In this document: piece after piece, positions 1 to 12,400 of the stretch
Layout: each line of letters begins with the position of its first letter
How positions within the stretch are numbered: the first letter of the stretch is position 1
Assembly (NCBI GenBank): GCA_027627225.1
Contig: CM051030.1
Location: 21,940,605-22,004,604 of the forward strand
Length of the DNA stretch: 64,000 bases
Direction: 5' to 3'
Source: Congeria kusceri
Lineage: Eukaryota; Mollusca; Bivalvia; Myida; Dreissenidae
Position numbers and translations under genes: made by a program
The notes under the pieces: generated by a model
The model's input: only the letters and a program-made list of their open reading frames with translations
Database searches by the model: none
Told to the model about the DNA's origin: nothing

Positions 1-1345
1 ACTTTAAAATTCTGATTCATTAAACAACATGGCCGCCAGGGGGGGGGGGCAGTTTTCTTTCTATGACTATATTGATAACTTTAAAATTCTTCTTGTCTGA
101 AACTAATGGCTGGATTTCAAAATAATTTAATAGAAATGTTCCTTTGGTGACCATCTACCAAGTTTCTTCTTATTATTATTATTCGTTAAAAATAATGGCT
201 GCCAGGGGTAGAGACGGTTTTCCTAATATGGCTATATTAAAATTCTTCTTGTCCGAAACCACTGGCTGAATTTTAAAATTATTTTACTGAAATGTTCCTT
301 TGGTGACCATCTACAAAATTTAATCAAATTATTTTTATACCTCAAAAAACGTGGCTGCTATGGGGTGGGCCGTTTTCCGTACATGGCTGTATTCAAAACT
401 TAATAAATGTCTTGTCCGAAACCACTTGCTGGATTGCAAACTAATTTCACAGAAATGTTCCTTGGGTGACCATCTATCAGTTTTCTTTAAATACTTTTTA
501 TTTGTTACAAAATAAAAGACTGGACAGTTTTCCTTATATTGCTTCTTGTCTGAAACCACAAGCTTGATTGCCTCTGAAAAAGCAATGCCTAGAGGTTTCA
601 TATTTGGTATGTAAAATTGTACAGTGGTCCTGTACAAATATGGTTCAAATGATGCCTCTGGGGTCAAAACTGGGCAAACCCCAGGGGAAACATGGTTTAT
701 ATGGACTTAAATAGCAACATAACTTTCAAAATCTTCTCTGAAACTCCAAGGCCCAGAGGTTTCATATTTGGTATATAACATTGTATAGTGGTCCTCTATA
801 AAGATTATTCAAATGATGCCATTGGAGTAAAAACTGGCCACACCCCGTGGCTCACATGGATTTTATAGACATAATTTGCAAATTTACTATAAAAATCTCC
901 TCTGAAAACGGAAGGCCACAGGTGTCATATTTGGTATGTAACATGGTATAGTGATTCTCTACAAAGATTGTTCAAATCATGACCCTGGGGTCAAGCCGGT
1001 CCACACCCCGGGGGTCACAATGTTTTTATAAACTTTGCTAGCAAAATGACTTTAAAAATCTTCTCCTCTGAGACCGCAAGGCCCAGTGGTTGAAATTTGG
1101 TATGTAATATTGTATAGTGGTCCTCTACAAATATTGTTCAAATTATACCCCTGGGGTAGAAAGTTTCCACGCCCTGTGTGTCACATTGTTTATATAGACT
1201 ATGCAAATCTTGTCCTGAAACTGCAAAGCCCAGATCTTTGTTCTCAGGTAAGTGCTTTAGTGCCAATTGGCCCTCTTGTCATAAGCCATTTGGATGCCTT
1301 TAACTCAGGTGAGCAACCTAGGGCCATCGTGGCCCTCTTGTTTTA
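1..1345 (+). repeat. Bivalve interspersed repeat, right part (GTCCTCTACAAAGATTGTTC family)
   Basis: Successive units of roughly 160-175 bp. The first type contains GAAATGTTCCTTTGGTGACC (about 130, 285, 450). The second contains CATATTTGGTATGTAACATT and GTCCTCTACAAAGATTGTTC (about 600, 755, 930, 1090). It ends with CTCAGGTGAGCAACCTAGGG and CCTCTTGTTT near 1340. The same end motif closes the copies at 2286 and 43385. The left end is outside the window. Confidence 0.75.
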
Positions 1346-1410
1346 TAATGGAGACTAGATTTTAATATCATCGAAACTTACTTATGCTAACACCACATTT
1401 TTCCTGTTTT

Positions 1411-2286
1411 TAGCTCACCTGAGCACTTTGCTCATGGCGAGTTTTTGTTTTTGCCCGTTTCTTTCGTGCGTGCAAGCGTGCGTCTGTGCGTCCGTCCTTC
1501 CCTCGTCAACTTGTCTTTCAAACAGCATCTCCTCCTAAACCATTTGGCAGATTGTTTACCAACTTAACAGGAATGATTATTGGGTGACCCTCTTTAAAAG
1601 TTGCGGTCCGCTGCATATGTAATAGTTAAAATGATTTAAACAATCTTCTTCTATAACACAGCAAGGCCGAGAGGTTTCATATTTGGTATGTAACATCCTT
1701 TAGTGGTCCTTTACAAAGTTTTTTCAAATTATGCCCCCAGGGTCAAAACAGCCATGCCCAGTGGGTCACATGTTTTATATAGAATATGTAGCGAAATGAC
1801 TTCAAAAATCTTCTCCTCTGAAACCACAAGGCCCAGAGGTTTCATATTTGGTATGTAACATTCTATATAGGTCCTCTACAAAGATTGTTTAAATTATGCC
1901 CCTGGGGTCAAGACTACCCACGTCCCAGGGTCATATGGTTATATAGACTTAAATAGCAAAATGACTTTAAAGTGTTCTCCTCTGAAACCGCAAGGCCGGC
2001 AGCCTTCCTATATTTTGTATGTAACATTGCATAGTGGTCCTCTCCAAAAATTGTTCAAATTATGCCCCTGTGGTCAAATCGGGCCGCATCCCGAGGGGTT
2101 ACATGGTTTATATAGACTTAAAAGCAATACAAATCTTAACCTAAAACCGCAAGGCCCAGAGGTTTGTTCAAGATTGTTCAAATGATGCCCCTGGCATAAA
2201 AATAAGCCAAACCTCGGAGATGCAAATTCTATTTGGGTTGCAATATCTCAGGTGAGCGTCCTAGGGCCTTCAGGGCCCTCTTGTTT
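1411..2286 (+). mobile_element. Complete copy of the AGCTCACCTGAGC...CTCAGGTGAGC repeat
   Basis: Starts TAGCTCACCTGAGCAC and ends CTCAGGTGAGC plus CCTCTTGTTT. The ends are short inverted repeats of each other. Internally it has about three units with the CATATTTGGTATGTAACAT motif (1680, 1850, 2010). I recall this as a common non-coding bivalve family; no protein is encoded. Confidence 0.65.
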
Positions 2287-2739
2287 GTGAAAATCATCTT
2301 GAGGCATACAACATTCAATTTGTTTAATTGATCATTTGGGTCAAAAAGGCACATGTGCACACAATTGTTCTGAGTTCAAACTGAGATGAGCAATTTCATC
2401 CTCTTAATATGTTTTCATCCCTATGGACAATAATTGTCTTCTTTTGACTTTTTTTTACAAACATTAACATTAAAGCGGATGATACATAGTTGTTGTTTGA
2501 TTGTTGGATTATTTTTGTATTATAATTTGTTTCAACACTGCATTTAATAAATTATAGTTACTTGCTCTCTTTGTAACTTTGAGTCATATCCAGTGTGCAT
2601 GTCAATATGCATTAATACTTTTTATATGGCACTACCTTAAACTAGTATTTACAACTGTGCTATACGTCTTAATTTCATTTTCACTCTTAGTGTTAATAAG
2701 TTACTACAATCTGTGTTATGTCTTGTTTCCCTGGTCCAG

Positions 2740-3030
2740 ATCCTCCACGATCTATATACTTCAAATATGGCAGCGCATCCGGGCAGACAATATCAGGCAA
2801 CACAATCTCCATAGTACGTTCTGCCAGTCTACCTGTTGCCTGTGTGGCAGATTCCAATCCAGAGCCCAGCTACCAGTGGCAAGGACAGACGGGAAGTTCT
2901 CTACTGCTTAATGTTAATACCATCCAGTCAACCATCACTCGAGCATGTACTGTTACAACGACCATGTCTGAGACAGTTGGACAGACACTCACTACCACTA
3001 ACACTACTCAATTGAACGTTGTTGTATTGT
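2740..3030 (+). CDS. Gene 1 exon: Ig domain 1
   Basis: Preceded by a polypyrimidine tract and CAG (2737-2739) and followed by the donor GTAAGT at 3031. Phase 1 at both ends. The translation begins DPPRSIYF and contains the B-strand cysteine (VACVADSNPEP), the core tryptophan (SYQWQG) and the F-strand cysteine (RACTVTTT), ending in the G strand LNVVVL. A complete C2/I-set Ig domain of about 97 residues. The reading frame is open for only a few codons upstream, so the start codon is not here. Confidence 0.82.
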
Positions 3031-3216
3031 GTAAGTCGTACATATTAACGCGAGTAGTATACATATTGTATGCAAATATGCCTTATGAAAACCTGTTGAT
3101 AATGTTATACACAGTATATATTAATATTGTCAATTTGATTTAGGCGAAATTATCTGAAACTCACATTATTTGGATATGCTTGTTTTTATTTTTCTAATGT
3201 AAAATGTACCATGCAG

Positions 3217-3522
3217 ATCCTCCAAGCAGCCCACATGTATACTTCTACTACAAAGATGAAAGTACGAGTATCATCGTAAGCAACCTGAGTGTTGTGGAGG
3301 GAGAATCCTTCTATCTTCGGTGTACTGCTCTAAGTAACCCTGATCCTAAATACAGTTGGAATAGTCAGCCAGCCACGCCTGCAGGCATATACAACATCAG
3401 CAACATCAGCCAAGTCCCAGCCAATGTACAGGCCAGCTGTTCCGCACAAAACACCATGGTGACCAACTTCAATGGCTCTGTGCCAGGGTCCAGCGCTACT
3501 ATTATCAACATATCTGTTCTAT
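3217..3522 (+). CDS. Gene 1 exon: Ig domain 2
   Basis: Acceptor ATGCAG ends at 3216 and donor GTAAAT starts at 3523; phase 1 at both ends. Joining T from the previous exon to AT gives Tyr, so the junction reads VLYDPPSSP, a usual Ig-to-Ig linker. The domain shows LRCTALSNPDP (first Cys), KYSWNS (core Trp) and ASCSAQNTM (second Cys), then INISVL as the last strand. Several N-x-S/T sequons suggest glycosylation. The intron from exon 1 is only 186 nt. Confidence 0.85.
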
Positions 3523-4129
3523 GTAAATTGGTTTTCTTATCTATCAATTATAGCATGCATCTATATTTCATAGCATTTTCTTTTATTCATTCCTTTTGCC
3601 TTGAACAAATGTAGTGAACAGTAAATGTTTCCAATGATTTTGTATAATAATTACATTTAAAGAATTGTTATGATCTACATTTAAATATGTTTGGTATTGT
3701 ATATCAGGAAATTACATACAACATAATAATTATAATGGTGACTTGCACAGTGAAACAAAAGTCCTTGATTTAATGGAATTAGGCAAACATATTAAGTGAC
3801 TGTTGACTGAAGCAAGGTCAAGTCCTAGAAAATGTTCATTGATATTTGTTTTTATTTTGTATTTCCCCAAATAACTATAACGGAAACACTGAACTTGATG
3901 GCATTAGTGCTACTTTTAGTTGTTAGTACTATCGTGTAATTGTAACAATGGAACTTTGGATATATCTGTGTCATCAATTCCAGCTACACGTTCAGCAATC
4001 CCCATAACTCAATTTTGTAGATTTGTAGATGTTTGCCCAGTTTTAGCTTAGACTGTTATGTTTAAGTTTTTTTTCAAAGTCTTATAATTTCAAAACTTCT
4101 TTACATCACCCATGCCTGTCTGTAAAAGG

Positions 4130-4660
4130 TCAATATCTAAATTGAAGATCAGTGGTCAAGGATTTTTGTTTCAACGCCCTAACCTCTAAATACATGGAAG
4201 GATGAACTATTATTACAGACTTATATCCCCCATGACCAGATTATGTGTTGCGTACATCTTCATAATTGTCTGTCAGAGGTCAAGATCACAATTCAAGGTC
4301 AAGGTTACATTTTTGGCAAGAGCATACAACTATCTGGCATGGAGGGATTTTTGAATGACTTGTCAGAAATTATGACCATCATAAGATGGTATACTGCCGA
4401 CAAGAACCAGGCCTGTAGCTGAAAGGCCAGTATCACTCTTAGAGGTTAAAGAACAAATTTCAAAACATCCATCCTAATTTTGTTTCCACGCAATTATGTT
4501 TAATCAACTGGTAGGATTTTCATGTAATTTATCATTATTCATGATGACCATATTATGTTGTGCTTACATAAATCATGCTTGTGTGTCAGCACTCATGGTT
4601 TGAAATTAAAGGTCAAAGGTCAAATACATGTCAGGAGCATAAAATTATCTAACATGGAGA
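4130..4660 (+). repeat. AGGTCA-rich satellite, diverged units
   Basis: Degenerate units with GGTCAAGATCAC, CAAGGTCAAGGTTAC and TTATGACCATCATAAGATGG. They contain a perfect direct repeat AGGTCAAAGGTCA near 4619. The satellite continues at 5653 after an inserted element. Related to 11180-12400 and 43770-44640. Confidence 0.55.
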
Positions 4661-4666
4661 AATTTT

Positions 4667-5652
4667 TAGCTCGACTATTCGAAGAATAGGTGAGCTTTCC
4701 TATTCGCCCCGGGGTCGGCGGTGGCGTCGTCGCGTCTGAATTTGGTTTAAGTTTTATAAGCCAGATTTGTCAACGAAAAATCTTGGCTTATAGATTTGCG
4801 AAAACCGGTCGGTTGGGTTGGCGATTGGGGAGTGGCTTTCGTTGCGATGTCGTTAACAAATTTAGTTAAAGTTTCATATTCCTGTCATATATTCAAAGTT
4901 TTTGTAAATCTTCGTGAAACTTTACAGAAATGTTCCTTGGATGGTCCTGTACCAAATCTGTGTCTAAACGCCATTTTCTACTAAATCTATGGCTAGATTT
5001 TAAGTAATTTTGCACAAATGTTCGTTTAGTGTTCCTCTCTCAAGCCTATACAATTGGTTTAATCTCACTGCACAAAATGGCCACTAGCGCTAAAAATAGA
5101 ATTTGCGTTAAAGTTTTGTATTCCTGTCATATTTTCTAAAGAAACACCAACATTGACTTGTACATGTACCCACATCGGAAAATAAGAAATCTGGTTTCCG
5201 CATTTTTCTCTTGTTTAAAAGTCATTTAACTTCCAAATTACATAAGTTATTCACTTGAAACGGTGAATACGCCTTTGTCCTCAACTTAAGTGTCATGGGC
5301 AACATTCCCTATAACTCTGTTTTGTATGTTAACAGAGTTATGCCCCTTTTTCACATAGATTTCTGGTTAAAGTTTATATTCAAAACCTTTGTAACTGCAG
5401 AACTACATAATTAATTGACTTGAAAATAGGAAGATACGTTTGTCAGCAAAACTTCAAAACTCGTATAACTTCAAAACTACACAAAATATGAGCTACATTA
5501 GGTTTTTACTTGAAACTTGAAATAATTTGCTGAAATAATTGTCATAACACAATTTTGTATTTCAACAAATGTATGTCTCTCCCACTTTCAAAAATATGTA
5601 CCAACTAAAATACGTTGAATAGTCCAGCGCGATGTCCTCTGACAGCTCTTGT
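4667..5652 (+). mobile_element. AGCTCGACTATTCG-family element (copy 1)
   Basis: Begins TTTAGCTCGACTATTCGAAG and ends GTCCAGCGCGATGTCCTCTG plus ACAGCTCTTGTT. The ends GCTCGACTATTC and GAATAGTC(G/C)AGC are inverted repeats. It lies between two halves of a satellite, so it is a nested insertion. No coding capacity. Confidence 0.6.
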
Positions 5653-6102
5653 TAGATGACTTGTCATAAGTTATGACCATCATAAGATTATATCAAAGGT
5701 CAACTATTTGTCAGGAACATAGTTTTTTCTGACATGGGGTAATTTTATGCTGACTGCAGAAATTATTAACATTAGGAGATGGTTTGCTGCCCACAACTAA
5801 CCAGGCCTTCAGCTTGAAAGGTCAAATGTTTTTTAAAATGACTAGGCTGGAATAATGATTGTTATGAGACATTGTATCACACGCGAGGACTAAGTTTGTA
5901 GCTGAAAATACAAAGGCCTCTCTTGAAATCAAAATATTATATGTATTCTATATGCATTTCAAGCCATATTTTCTTATGTAGGTCATATTGTCACTCAAAC
6001 CGTTATTCTGTATCAGTTAATCACAACTGCAAACATAATCTGTGACAAAGCACAGGTATGTGGGGATATAAATCCCCTTTATTTCATCTGTATATAATTT
6101 TT

Positions 6103-6703
6103 AGCTCGACTGTTAGAGAATACATCTTTCCTACTACCACTGGCAACTGCATCCGCGTCTGAATTTCGTTAAAGGTTTTATTGAAAAGTCTTGTAACTTC
6201 AAAACTTCACAGGTTATTCACTTGAAACTTGAAATATACCTTTGTCATCAACGCCAGTACCAAGGGCAACATTCCCAATAACTCTGTTTTGTATTGTGAC
6301 AGAGTTATGCCCATTTTTCACATAGATTTTCTGGTTTAAAGTTCATATTTTAAAGCGTTGTAACTTCAAAACAACAGAAGTTATTCACTTGAAAATTGGA
6401 ATATACCAGTGTATCAACTTCTATTTCATGTGCAACATTCCATGTAACTCTGTTTTTTATTTTGACAGAGTTATGCCCCTTTTTCGCTTAGATTTTCTGG
6501 TTAAAGTTTATATTTAAAACTGTTATAATTTCAAAACTACATAAGTTAATAACTACTTAAGGTTGAGACTTGTTTGATGAAATAATTGCCATAACTCAGT
6601 TTTGTATTTCAACAAAAGTATGCCCCTTCCACTTTCCAAAATATGTACCAACTCAAATACTTCGAAAAGTCAAGCGTGCTGTCCTCTGACAGCTCTTGTT
6701 TAC
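6103..6703 (+). mobile_element. AGCTCGACTATTCG-family element (copy 2, shortened)
   Basis: Starts TTTTTAGCTCGACTGTTAGAG and ends GTGCTGTCCTCTGACAGCTC plus TTGTTT. The internal units share the phrase AACTCTGTTTT...GACAGAGTTATGCCCC with the other copies. Confidence 0.6.
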
Positions 6704-6768
6704 ATCTTCTTGTTATTGCTGTGCTATTGTATGTAATGGTTAATGGTGACAAACTATTTTTTTTAAAG

Positions 6769-7056
6769 ACGGGGCTCAAGTGAAGACCATGGCCAACGTT
6801 GATATTGTTCGAGGTTCTAAGCTGGAACAGCCATGTTTGTATACTTCTGGTAATCCGGCAGTGACGTCATTTAAATGGACGCGTTCTACGACTACCATGA
6901 GTTGGACTGTGCAGAGTAAGGAGACCCTGGTGATTGACAACGTCCAGCGCAGTGATGACGCTGACTATACCTGTCAGGTTTCCACTGAACTTCATCCCAC
7001 AGTGGGGTCTAGTGTTTCTAGCACACACAATGGAACATTACACCTGAACGTTCTGT
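6769..7056 (+). CDS. Gene 1 exon: Ig domain 3
   Basis: The acceptor is TTTTAAAG ending at 6768 and the donor GTAAGT starts at 7057; phase 1 on both sides. The domain reads GAQVKTMANV at the start, with EQPCLYTSGNP (first Cys), SFKWTRS (core Trp), a DDADYTCQV F strand with the classic D-x-x-x-Y-x-C pattern, and LHLNVL at the end. This is the most canonical Ig domain of the gene. It is isolated by introns of 3.2 and 7.7 kb. Confidence 0.85.
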
Positions 7057-10000
7057 GTAAGTATGAATACTGATATAATACTAGATATTATTGAGTTGAT
7101 TTGTGATCTAATTAATATGGAAAGTAAACTTAGATCTAACATTATAGAAGTTCAAGGCAAAAAGTCAAATACAATAGATAATTTTAAACATAAATAATTA
7201 CATCGTTTTATCGATACATACGTGACAAGATACTTTCTTAAGCCCCATTTGCACTGTCCCGATTTGGCAACCCTGGTAAGCCCCGGTTAGTGAACTTGGG
7301 GCAACTCTGTAGAACCGGAAGAACAACCCTGGCGGCACCTTGAACATCGTGGATGATCAGTGACGAACCCTTTTGATCTTGCTAAAACCGTCCCTGATAT
7401 TTTAAAATGTTTAAAGCAACCGGAAGTCACAGGGAAAGATATGAAGAATCAGCTTAATCCATGGATTTTCAGGTCCAGGTCTTTACCATCCCACTACCGT
7501 GATAAACTGTAACATTTCGGTGTGCTGTGGACTGCTAAATACCCCTATTTTGGCCTGGCAGAGCTCAGGGGAAGAACAGTATTGCCCCGTTTTGTACCAG
7601 TGGAGGCATGGACTTAAATGGTATGGGCCGGTTTACCAGGAAAATCACCATATAGCCACTGTAGTGGCCCATTTTACAAGGGACTGATCCGGTTTAACAG
7701 GGATCATGCTGGATGATCCAGGCTTCACTATGGTTAAAGATGGTGAAGTTGCAGTTACATAGGGGTTAATGCCCAGTATTTTTTTACATTATATGCTAAT
7801 TCCAGCTGAAGTCTCTGTAGTTTGAGTTTATGAGGAGTACACACCATGAACCAAAACAGGCTCCAGATGATGAATTACCAGCTACAATTGGCCTATTAGC
7901 AAACAGTTTGATTTGTATGGCTTCGCGGTAAGGAGAGATGTAGCATATCTTTGACTTCTGCTTTAGTGATTGTGACGCCCACCACCTGAATGCTCGTCTG
8001 ATGCTGGCTCTTCTATTGCTTAAAGTCCTAGATTGTTCTCTTGTTAATGAACACAGGGTTGTCAGACTTGTGATCGAGAGACAAGAGAAAACTGATGTTT
8101 TTCCATAGTAAGCCCCAGTTTATATCCTCTAATCGACTTGTCACAAGCGAACAACCTTGGTATGACATGACGGTGCCAGTGGTAATCAGAACACCACCGG
8201 GGAAAACCAGAGTCATGCTTAACCTGGAAACACACGTACTGCATTGTAAATACTCCGTTGTAAACCGGGAATTCACCCAGCTACTACGGTGGGGGTGGGG
8301 TGTTTTTTACTGCCGAATAAAGGCAGTTTGCCCTTGGCAATAAACTTACATTTTTCCTCTAAAATGACACAATTTTTCCCCCAAAATAAGAAAAATTCCC
8401 ATAAAGCTGGGTAGGTATTTCAAACAAAAAAATAAATGACACATTTTATTGCTTTTTTACACAATATTAGGTTGTAAATATACCAATAATCAGTGTTCGA
8501 GACAAACAGTAATGGTACTACTGTGAATATCTCGCACCCGAGCTTAGAATAAAAAAACATAGCTTTAAATATGACTGTTACCATGTAAAATTTTTGTTAC
8601 TATTTTTCCCATTTTGAGGTTTGTCGTTTTTAAATTCTCCTAATTCAAAGTCACAGGCAGGTGTACACATTGCAAAAAAAATCACTGGTAAAACTGTTTG
8701 GGGAAAAGTGTCCAGAATCATCACAGTATTCCAGGTTTTCTTCACAGGGCAGTACCTGGACCACAACCTTGACACTGAAAATGGGGCTTTAGTATTTCTA
8801 TAATATTAATTATTAATATATAAGACTATTTATGAATCAATATCTAGTCGTGTCCTTAATACAGTTGTTTGTAACAATAATTTTGCAGGCACGTCTCCGT
8901 TATATTGGTTTGCTTATTTCAGGCCAGTGGTTGTTAGGACCTTCTGTTGGTCAGTCGGTCGGTAGACCACTTTTTTCGTTTGTACTCTCTAAGTCCAACA
9001 GTTATCAACTGATCTTCACAAAATTTCATGAAAATGTTGTGGCCATAATTTCTCGGCAAGTTAGATCTTCAGCCAAATTGCCCCTGGAATTGTGGAGTTA
9101 TGGGCCTTGAATTGTCTAAAATTAGCCTTTTTAGCAGTTTCCACTCAGTCCAACAATTTTCTGCCGATCTTCACCAAACTTGCTGAAAATATTTGATTGC
9201 ATAATATCTTAAGAAAGTTTGATGATCAACCAAATCATCCCAGGAACTACAGAGTTATGGCCTTTAGGCTAAAAAGCAAATAATGATTTTTTTCTCAGGC
9301 AGTGCCGCAACGTTTTTTTTATGGCCCGCCACGAATTTGATATAATGCCAAAATTTTTGTTAATAACTATTTTTAACAATCGCGGCCGGGTTTTAAAAGA
9401 AGTAGTCCAGAATTATGTTAATAAAAATAAAACTTTGCAGAAAGTGTTTCTAATGGGCACGTTACCGAACAAAATACAAATCTATGCATTTAAGTATGTG
9501 AATTATTAAAATTTGGGTACCTTGCTATTGATTATTTTCTGTATGCACTAACTATTGATAAATCTGGAGAAAACAAGCATGTGTACATTATAGTATATTC
9601 TGTTTGTATCAAGTGCTTTTGAACAATGCCTTTCGTAAATAAGAAACAGATTTAAGACGAATAAAAACCATAAACATTCATAAAAACATTTACTAAAATT
9701 ACGATGTATTAAATTAGATCCCATGGACAGTGGCTTAAAATTAAACGAATCCGCATTTTAACATAGCGGAAGAAGAGTAACCTGGTGGAGATTTCGGTGT
9801 TTTCTGTAACTTTCTTCCTGTCTAATTTAATTATATAAATCAGATATACACAAACTGTGAAATACTGTGTTAATTTTGAAAAAAAGTCATATGTAATTGG
9901 TAACTTTTATAAATATCATATATTTGTTGATTAAAATTTTTGTTTCATAGATGTTTTTGCTTGTTTAAAAGCATTCCATATTGAAGAAAATCTGTGTCTA

Positions 10001-11016
10001 TATAAGTCCTATGGAAACAAACGAAAATGCCAGCTGCATTGACAAGTGTTGAATTTCCTTTCCAAAGATTATTGGTGATTTATTGCAAAAATAATTCCTA
10101 TTTTTGACAATTATAAAAATATGAATGACCGTTTGTGATCAATTAATCTATATTTAGAATTTTATAGAAAGGGATGTTTTTGTTGTTATTAAAACCTAAA
10201 ATTTTATTTAATCTGTACTTATTTACTTGTGTTAATAAGCCATTACATAGCCATTAAAAGTATGAGAAAAAAAATACTTAAAAAAAAAATCACCTCCCTC
10301 CTGATGTTTTGGTTAAAGTGCCTGCGAAACAATTCATTAATTTTGTTTAGCCTTAATTATTTGAAATTGCTATGTCCAAAAGTTTTCATCCAATCTTCAC
10401 TGAACTTGATATTTTAAAGATTGCTTTTAAGGTTTATGTGTTATAACTGTTCTACAAACAGCTCTTGTTCTGAATATCTTAGTGACTTATTGAAATTATA
10501 TTCCATCCATTTAAAATTTAGAGAAATTGTAGTCCATTTCCTAGTTCACAGAGTAAGCACCAGTCACATGATCATAACTTTGGTTGTGTTTACAAGACAT
10601 GATCATTATCAGCTTGACTATTAAAAGAATAGATGAGCTTTCCTACATGACCTGGCATTGGCATCCACTGTTGAACTCAAAAGTTTTGGTTCAAAAGTCC
10701 AATCACATCAAAGCTACACAAGTTATTCACTTGAAATTTGGAGTATACCTTTTTCATCAACCCCAGCATCAGATGAAACCATCACCAAAACTGAGTTTGT
10801 ATGCACCCCAAAAAATGTATCTTGTCCAGATTATTTCCAGCAACTACTAACCATAATTCAATGAAGCTTCATGGGCAGCTTTATTTCAAAGAGGAGGTGT
10901 GCACTGAATCAGGAAATTTGGCTTCAGTGATTTTTCTCAGAGTTATGGAACTTTGAAGATTTCTGAAATAAGCATTTAGTGCACAATCCTTGTCCGGTCT
11001 TTTTTCGCAATTACTG

Positions 11017-11095
11017 AAGTGGTGTAACTGCATATGATGTCCGCCTTGAGATTGGGAGGCCGTGAGTTTAATCCCTACTCGTTGAGCATTTCAAT
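11017..11095 (+). repeat. tRNA-like SINE head, degenerate
   Basis: The text GTCCGCCTTGAGATTGGGAG then GCCGTGAGTTTAATCCCTA resembles a tRNA body with a weakened B box. Such tRNA-derived heads begin SINEs in molluscs. It is not a functional tRNA. Confidence 0.35.
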
Positions 11096-11179
11096 GATCT
11101 TCTAAAAATAATTGTCTTAACTAGTCATGTTCATCAGGAATTGTAGAGTTTCAAATAACTTGGCAGAAACATTAAGCAT

Positions 11180-12400
11180 AATGAGACGATTTGTAGCGTG
11201 CAAGAACCAGGTCCCTAGGTTCAAGGTCAAGGTCACATTTAAAGGTCAAAGGTCAAATATAAGAATTTAAGCCATATACTATGTCAGGAGCATAACTTTG
11301 TCCAGCATTGGAGGATTTTCAAAGAACTTGGCACAAGTGTAAAGCATAGTGAGGCTTATGTTAAAATACCTTGGCAGAAATATTAAGCTTTATGAGACTT
11401 TGTCTCGCGCACAAGAAACAGGTCCCTAATTTCAAGGTCAAGGGCACACTTAAAGGTAAAATGTAAGAATTTAAGCCATAGACCCTTTCTGGAGCATAAC
11501 TTTGTTCAGCATTGAAGCATTTTGAAATAACTTGCCAGAAATGTTAAGCAAACTCAGACAGTATGTCCAACGCATGAACCAGGACACTAGGTCCTAGTTC
11601 AAGGTTACACTTAAAGGTCAAACATCAAATATAAGAATTTAAGTGGTAGACCCTGTCCAGAGAATAATTTTGTCCAGCAGGGAAGGATTTTCAAATAACT
11701 TGGCAGAAGTACTAAGCGTATTGAGTCGGTGTGTTGCGCACAAGAACCATGTCCCTAGGCCCAAGGTCAAGTTCACACTTAATGGTCAAAGGTCAAATAT
11801 AAAAATTTAAGCCATAGACGCTGTTGGGAGCATAATTTGTCCAGCGGGGAAGGAATTTCAAACTTGGCAGAAGTGCTAAGCATGTTGAGATGGTGTATCG
11901 CGCGCAAGAACCATGCTCTTTGGTTCAAGGTCAAGGTCACACATAAAGGTCACACATAAAGATCAAAGGTTAAATATAAGAATTTAAGCCATAGACCCTC
12001 TCTTGGAACAAGTGTTAAGCATGGTGAGACGGTTTGTCGCGTGCAAGAACCAGGTCCCTAGGTTCAAGGTCCAAGAATTTAAGCCATAGACCAAGTCCGG
12101 AGCATAATTTTGTCTAGCGGGGAAGGACATTTTAATAACTTGGCAGAAGTGCCTTTCATGTGAGACGGTGTGTCCTGCTCAAGAACCATGTCCCTAGGTC
12201 ATAAGTCAGTGTCACACTTAAAGCCATAGACCATGTCTGGAGCATACTTTTGTCCAACATGGAAGGAATTTCAAATAACTTGTCACAAGTGATAAGCATT
12301 ACGAGGCGGTGTGTCGCATGCTAGAACCAGGTGCCGTGGTCCAAACTCAAGGTCACACTTATAGGTCAAAGGTCGAGCATATGTATAATTGTTAAGATTT
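11180..12400 (+). repeat. AGGTCA-rich tandem satellite, about eight units
   Basis: Units of roughly 130-200 bp repeat the order: CAAGAACCAGGTCCCTAGGT, TCAAGGTCAAGGTCACA, AAAGGTCAAAGGTCAAATAT, AATTTAAGCCATAGACCC, GGAGCATAACTTTGTCCAGC, TTTCAAATAACTTGGCAG, GTGAGACGGTGTGTCGC. The CAAGAACCA motif recurs near 11205, 11407, 11573, 11742, 11906, 12045, 12180 and 12320. Satellite in an intron of gene 1; no coding. Confidence 0.75.

Larger units (their letters stand above)
3523..6768 (+). other. Gene 1 intron with nested repeats
   Basis: A 3.2-kb intron with no coding exon that I can see. It holds diverged units of the AGGTCA-rich satellite (about 4130-4650 and 5653-6000) interrupted by one AGCTCGACTATTCG-family element (4667-5652), and a second, shorter copy of that element (6103-6703). 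Confidence 0.6.

Noticed and set aside
8028..8800. Overlapping short frames on both strands
   Set aside because: Intronic, overlapping in opposite strands, no domain; chance frames.
11180..12400. CRISPR-like regular repeats
   Set aside because: Repeats are diverged satellite units, the whole unit repeats with no unique spacers, and the DNA is eukaryotic.
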